Shown here one piece after another: positions 59,425 through 64,000 of a stretch of 64,000 nt of DNA (position 1 is the stretch's first letter; each line of letters starts with the position of its first letter). The notes under the pieces were generated by a model. That model worked only from the letters and a program-made list of their open reading frames with translations, was not told where the DNA came from and did no database searches. The position numbers and the translations under genes are program-made. Where the stretch lies: the NCBI GenBank assembly GCA_016617855.1, contig JAECUM010004381.1:32923-96922 (forward strand), given 5' to 3'. This stretch comes from Megalonaias nervosa (lineage: Eukaryota > Mollusca > Bivalvia > Unionida > Unionidae).

Positions 59425-61310
59425 TACATACATACACACACACACATAACATTATCTTTAAATTGGATGTTGCTTGTATTTTTGTGACCTTGAATGAGTT
59501 GAGTTTTAAACATAGCACAGATTGCCCAACTTCTGCTAACTTGGCCTTCCCTGGTACGGGTTCTGTTTAACCGAGCACTACTGCATTATATGAAAAAAAA
59601 TGTACAATTCCATGAAATTTGAAAAGTGTGTTGTCCTTGTAAAAATTAAACTTTCTGCCCCATGAAGTACCTGTCAAACATCCCAGAAGAAGCAGTGTGT
59701 TTTGTGGAAAATCATCCTGTACAGGCAGGATTAGTTTCATCAAGAAGACAGAGAAAGAAGAAATAGAAGACAGTACAAAGAGATAAAATGGAGCTAGATG
59801 CTTCCAGCCTGTATGGAAAATGGCTTGAAGTAAATGCTGGATTATTAATGATCTAGTTGGTACCATAATTTTCAGTCGATGCTTGCAGCAAATTTAAGTC
59901 ATAAGGATATTTTACATTAATGATGGAGGAATGGATATGCATTCTATATAATGGTTAACATTATCGTTATTAGAAATTAATGTGGAGAGTGAAGGCATAA
60001 ATATATACTGTCATCCTTTGACCTTTAATTGAGTGCATGACTGCACTGCATGCTATCTACATAACCTGAAACTATTTCTAATGTCATTAATATTGCTCAG
60101 TTTAGGGAATTGTTACCATTAAACCACAATTAAGTTGCTTTACTGTACTAAACATTCCTTAGCTGTGCATTGTACAGGGATACTGCCAGGATGGTTTCTT
60201 GCAGCAGTGATTACTAGTCACGCAACTTCTCAAAACCAGTGGGGGAAAGATTATCTTAATTATTTGCAGTTCCTGCAATTTGTTGTACCTGATGTGCACT
60301 TTTCTGTATTTTTTAAAAACAAAAATTCAAAATAAAGGTTTTACAACTTAAGATTTGGTTGTCTATTTTGCAGGTGATTTCAATCGAGCTGTACTAAAGT
60401 AGATTTAGTGTTTGAATTGAGGCATCTGGATGTTTGAGATACATGGATTTTGCAGAAAATATCTTGGGCTTCTGATTTGATTGTTTCCTAGAGGGGTATA
60501 ACAAACAAGCTGTAACAGAAATTTATACAGCATAACAAGCAGTGAGTTCTAATAATGTAGAAGCTGACAGTCACTGATTTCTTTATGGTAAGATTGTCTG
60601 ATATGGCCGATACTATGGAGCAAGAGGAAAGCTCACATATTCCTATGTGAACTGATGATGTTGCACAAAATGATCAAACAGAAATAACATCATTCCCAGG
60701 GCATGTGGAGGGCAACCTGGAGGCAGAGTAAAAGAGAATAAAAAGGAACTGAGATTCCAAGACAAGTGGTTGAGTACCTACAACTGGTTAAGGAAAGAAC
60801 CAAAGGAGGGATGTTATGTCTTTTGTGTCAAGAATATAAGAAAAATAATCCATTTAATATTTACCTGCTCAGCAAACTAAATTAAGTATGCAGATACCTT
60901 ATATATTTGTTATCAAAGAAGTGATACAGTCATTAAATGCTTGTTTTATATAAGGTATTCATATATTTAATAGTAAAGTTGTCACCCATCAACTAACATT
61001 TGGCATTTTCCTCCCTCCCCCAATTACCCCCATCTGGAGTTAGGTTTGGGGGATCTCCCCCTCTTTAGAAAATTCCTGGCAGCATCTTTGATTATATGGA
61101 CTGCAGATTCATTCAGCAGGATATCATACTTCATGAATTTGTTTTAGTTTATTCCTCTTTCATTTATCTTTTTTTGTGTATCAGATCAGATAAAGGACCT
61201 TTAAAACATTGTTTGACAGAACTATTAAAGGGAGCTTAGCAGGCGAATAGCAGTGATTTGCATATATTAGAATCCAAAACTATTTTGTCTGTTTAGACTC
61301 TGTGAACTTG
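59216..61310. other. Non-coding stretch with a (TA)n/(CA)n microsatellite at 59341-59445
   Basis: About 37 TA units (59341-59414) are followed by CA/CATA repeats. TTTAACCGAGCACTACTG near 59566 resembles a lone pogo-type end. No gene seen. Confidence 0.55.
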
Positions 61311-61450
61311 GCTTACACTGACAGAAGTCTAACTGTTATAGTGAAGGCTTACACTGACAGAAGTCTAACTGTTATAACGAAGGCTTACACTGACAGAAGT
61401 CTAACTGTTATAGTGAAGGCTTACACTGACAGAAGTCTGTTATAGTGAAG
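61311..61450. repeat. 36-37 bp tandem repeat, 4 copies
   Basis: GCTTACACTGACAGAAGTCT, AACTGTTATAGTGAAG units. The last copy lacks the TAACT bases. Confidence 0.95.
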
Positions 61451-61823
61451 GATTCTATGTATATATTAACCCAGACCAGATCTAAACTTTACATACAGTG
61501 CTTTCTAAGAAAGGATTTATTTTCTGTTTCCAAAATACATATAAATTTGTGTTTTTGGAAAGAGGGAAGTGACAGTTTTATAAATAATTGCATGTAAAAC
61601 AGTGTTGCTCCCCAGTACCATAATACAGATAATAAGTTTAGTATCATAAATAATCATCTAAAGTGAAGAAATCAAATTCTTGTTTGCCAATAGTAGTAGA
61701 CTTTGATCATTTAATAATTTTTGGAACTCAGCTATCACAAATACCATGATATAACCTACAGAAAGTTTCACCCCAAACCCACAAACTTTATAAGCTTTTT
61801 TCCAATCATAAAACTGGAGGAAA
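61451..61823. other. Non-coding stretch
   Basis: Nothing recognised. Confidence 0.4.
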
Positions 61824-61840
61824 TAGTAGTAGTAGTAGTA

Positions 61841-61884
<44 letters not shown>
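61824..61884. repeat. (TAG)n then (TAA)n microsatellite
   Basis: Six or seven TAG/GTA units followed by about 14 ATA units. It abuts the 5' side of a SINE. Confidence 0.95.
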
Positions 61885-61891
61885 TGAATGG

Positions 61892-62128
61892 GGGGCCTTG
61901 GGCGCTGAGTGGTCTAAAGCACTCACCATTGTGGATCACTGCTGTCTCACATCTATCTGCATGGGTTTGAGTCTCCAGCTTGGCCAGTTTGGGTATGTGA
62001 GAAAGCTTGATATTAGCTTTCTGTGGGTCGTGGTTCTTATTAGGGTCTTCCAGAGTTCTTGCTCCACCTGTTTGCCATTTATGGCCTATCATGGGATGAA
62101 AAAAAGCATTAAACTAAACAGCAACATC
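61892..62128 (+). mobile_element. tRNA-derived SINE, family 1
   Basis: Head GGGCGCTGAGTGGTCTAAAG, box B GGGTTTGAGTCT, body with GAGAAAGCTTGATATTAGC and a degenerate CAGCAACATC tail. A 10 bp target duplication AATTGAATGG lies at 61882-61891 and 62129-62138. Confidence 0.93.
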
Positions 62129-62390
62129 AATTGAATGGAAAGAGTACATTTTATGAACAATTTGAAGACAATTGGAACATCATATTCATTGGATAGATGG
62201 AAAATGTACATGTTATGAACAATTTGAAGACAATTGGAACACAATATTCATTGGATAGATGGAAAATGTACATTTTATGAACAATTTGAAGACAATTGGA
62301 ACATCATATTCATTGGATAGATGGAAAATGTACATTTTATGAACAATTTGAAGACAATTGGAACATCATATTCATTGGATAGATGGAAAA
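62129..62390. repeat. About 65 bp tandem repeat, 4 copies
   Basis: TTTTATGAACAATTTGAAGA, CAATTGGAACATCATATTCA and TTGGATAGATGGAAAATGTA recur with few changes. It begins at the right target duplication of the SINE. Confidence 0.95.
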
Positions 62391-62771
62391 TAATGTTTTA
62401 GCTTGAGTTTCTGTTGTTATAAAAGTGTATTTGGTATTGAAAATTAAAATAAAAGTCTAGCTGATATAGTAATATGTTGGGGTTTTTTATGTTGGGTTTT
62501 TTTTAGTTATTATATTTAAATATAAATGTATGCAAATTGTTTTTTTTTCTCATTTCATTAAAAAAAGCAGCTGTTTCATAAAAGGTGTTCTTTGTCAACT
62601 TATCAAAGATATTTCTCAAAGTTTTGATTTTGTTTGAAATTTTTTTAAAATTATCATCGAGAGTCATAATGTTAAAGTTAAAAAATAACTGAATTTTATC
62701 CTGATGCATATTAAAAAATGTTGGGGTTTATGCTCTTCTGCCTGTCTGTCTGTCTGTCCCTCTGTTAGTAA
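62391..62771. other. Non-coding stretch
   Basis: Nothing recognised beyond a short TGTC repeat near 62742-62758. Confidence 0.4.
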
Positions 62772-63320
62772 TTGTTATGACTCTCTGGTCTTAAACTTGG
62801 TATAAGAAAAAAGCAAAAGCAACAGGTTTGGGTAAAATTCAACAAATAATTAATGTCCCTACAATATAAAGTGAAAATTCAAATAACTCAAAAGACATTG
62901 TTTTGTGAATTAATTTCCAAATAATCCTAAATGTCCTATAACAAGTCCAAAAGTATAGAATGTTCTGAATTAATCCCATGTCTTGAATGTGCTGATGTAT
63001 CTCAATCTCGTAATCAAATATGTCTTTGAATGAATTCCCAGATACCACAAAATAATGTGTTAATCCAATCAATGAGAACTTGAGTAATTCCAATGAATGA
63101 TTAAAATATTTCCTCTCGTCAGACCACTACAGTTAGCTCTGATCATAGATTCCCAAAGACTGATATGAAACAGGAATGAAAACTTTGTTTACAAAGGCCC
63201 TGCTTATAATACACATTCCCACCTGACCTAGATATTAGTAATTCTAATGGAAAAATCCATCAAATTGTAAAGAAGTTTGCTTCTACAACAGTCTAAATTA
63301 AAAAAACTGTCAACATTTTT
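62772..63320. repeat. Dispersed repeat, uninterrupted copy
   Basis: It aligns by eye with 44330-44911 plus 59117-59215, with no Polinton between. The equivalent of the insertion site is around 63228-63245 (GATATTAGTAATTCTAATGG). Confidence 0.7.
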
Positions 63321-63926
63321 AAAAACAAAGTCAAAATATTGTAGGTGGAAATCTAACAGTTGGTTTGTGTCATCTTCAAGGTCAGGGCTATGACATAAGC
63401 ATTGGAGTTTTGGGTTACATTTTCTGGTCTTGACCAGTTATGTTAACTGTGGGTATGCTTCCCCTGGGCCACAACTTGGAAACTGATGAGATTCCAAGTC
63501 AGTAACTATAAATGGGTATAAAGGACATGAAACAGAACTAAACATCTCAGTATATCCAATACAGTCTGTGAGTAATGACCCTTAGGTTATGGATTTGCTG
63601 ATGAGTCATAGCTGGGAAACAGATGAGAAAATCCACACCTCTAACCATATATTGGATGAAGAATATGAGAAGAAATCAGATACATTTCCAGTACAAACCC
63701 TGAGGAAGCATGCTTGCTCTTGGGACATCACTTCGAAACTGTTGAGGTCCCCAGCCAATACCTAATATTGAAGGGCATGAGGAAGCAGAATTAGACTCGT
63801 GTCCAGCACAGATTCTAGTTTGTGACCCTGTGGTTGGGAACTTCACCCTAGCTCATAACATTAAAATACATTAAAATTGTTAAAATCTCCATTTTAGAAC
63901 TATATATAAATTCAGTGGGCACACAC

Positions 63927-63930
<4 letters not shown>
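63321..63930. other. Non-coding stretch
   Basis: No gene. Loose repeats of ACTGATGAGATTCCAAGTCA-like and GAAACAGAACTA-like phrases suggest another degenerate tandem family. Confidence 0.4.

Positions 63931-63995
<65 letters not shown>
63931..63995. repeat. (TA)n microsatellite at window end
   Basis: About 32 dinucleotide units. Confidence 0.97.
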
Positions 63996-63998
<3 letters not shown>

Positions 63999-64000
63999 TT

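Overview
The window looks like non-coding, repeat-rich DNA from an animal genome, most likely a mollusc or another lophotrochozoan. The reasons are an AT-rich background, many (TA)n, (CA)n and (ATA)n microsatellites, tRNA-derived SINEs with (CAA)n or (AC)n tails, degenerate tandem arrays built on GGTCA or on 'ATGGCCACCATGG / GGCCATCTTGAAAATC' phrases, and fragments of RTE-like, CR1/Jockey-like and DIRS-like retroelements. The species call is inference. No complete host gene is visible. Two short stretches (19217-19310 and 28880-28925) look like host exons on the + strand.

The main object is a 14.2 kb Polinton/Maverick (adintovirus-like) element at 44917-59111. It has about 167 bp terminal inverted repeats ending AGTAGTAGG...CCTACTACT and a 5 bp target duplication, TTAGA. 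From left to right it carries an unknown small gene, a protein-primed family B DNA polymerase, an HNH/NUMOD1 homing-endonuclease relic (+ strand), two unknown small genes, a cysteine-rich/PLA2-like/DDE integrase/chromodomain fusion, a DUF5679-like zinc-ribbon protein, an adenain-like cysteine protease, a 31-residue hydrophobic peptide, a repeat protein with a hydrophobic patch, the double-jelly-roll major capsid protein, a pVI-like protein, the minor (penton) capsid protein, a coiled-coil protein, an A32-like packaging ATPase and, on the + strand, a fibre-like repeat protein. Together this is a virion kit (capsid, protease, packaging motor, possible fibre) plus replication and integration genes. 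Most genes carry frameshifts or stops (often TGA), so the copy is dead. The protease and ATPase frames are still open. A 250 bp SINE with a 12 bp target duplication sits inside the integrase gene, and the element itself sits in a dispersed repeat that has an uninterrupted relative at 62.8-63.3 kb.

The rest, region by region: 0-8 kb is AT-rich with a long hairpin, microsatellites and SINEs; 8.2-12.4 kb is a decayed RTE-like LINE on the - strand; 13.9-15.8 kb holds a DIRS-like reverse transcriptase relic and a LINE 5' fragment; 16.5-18.2 kb is a 48 bp satellite with about 18 copies; 19.2-25.8 kb has a candidate exon, a hAT MITE, SINEs, a degenerate tandem array and a CR1/Jockey-like LINE; 27-36 kb has further degenerate arrays, a second candidate exon, a pogo-like non-autonomous element and an AC-tailed SINE; 36-44 kb is mostly featureless with small tandem repeats; 59.2-64 kb has microsatellites, short tandem repeats and another SINE.
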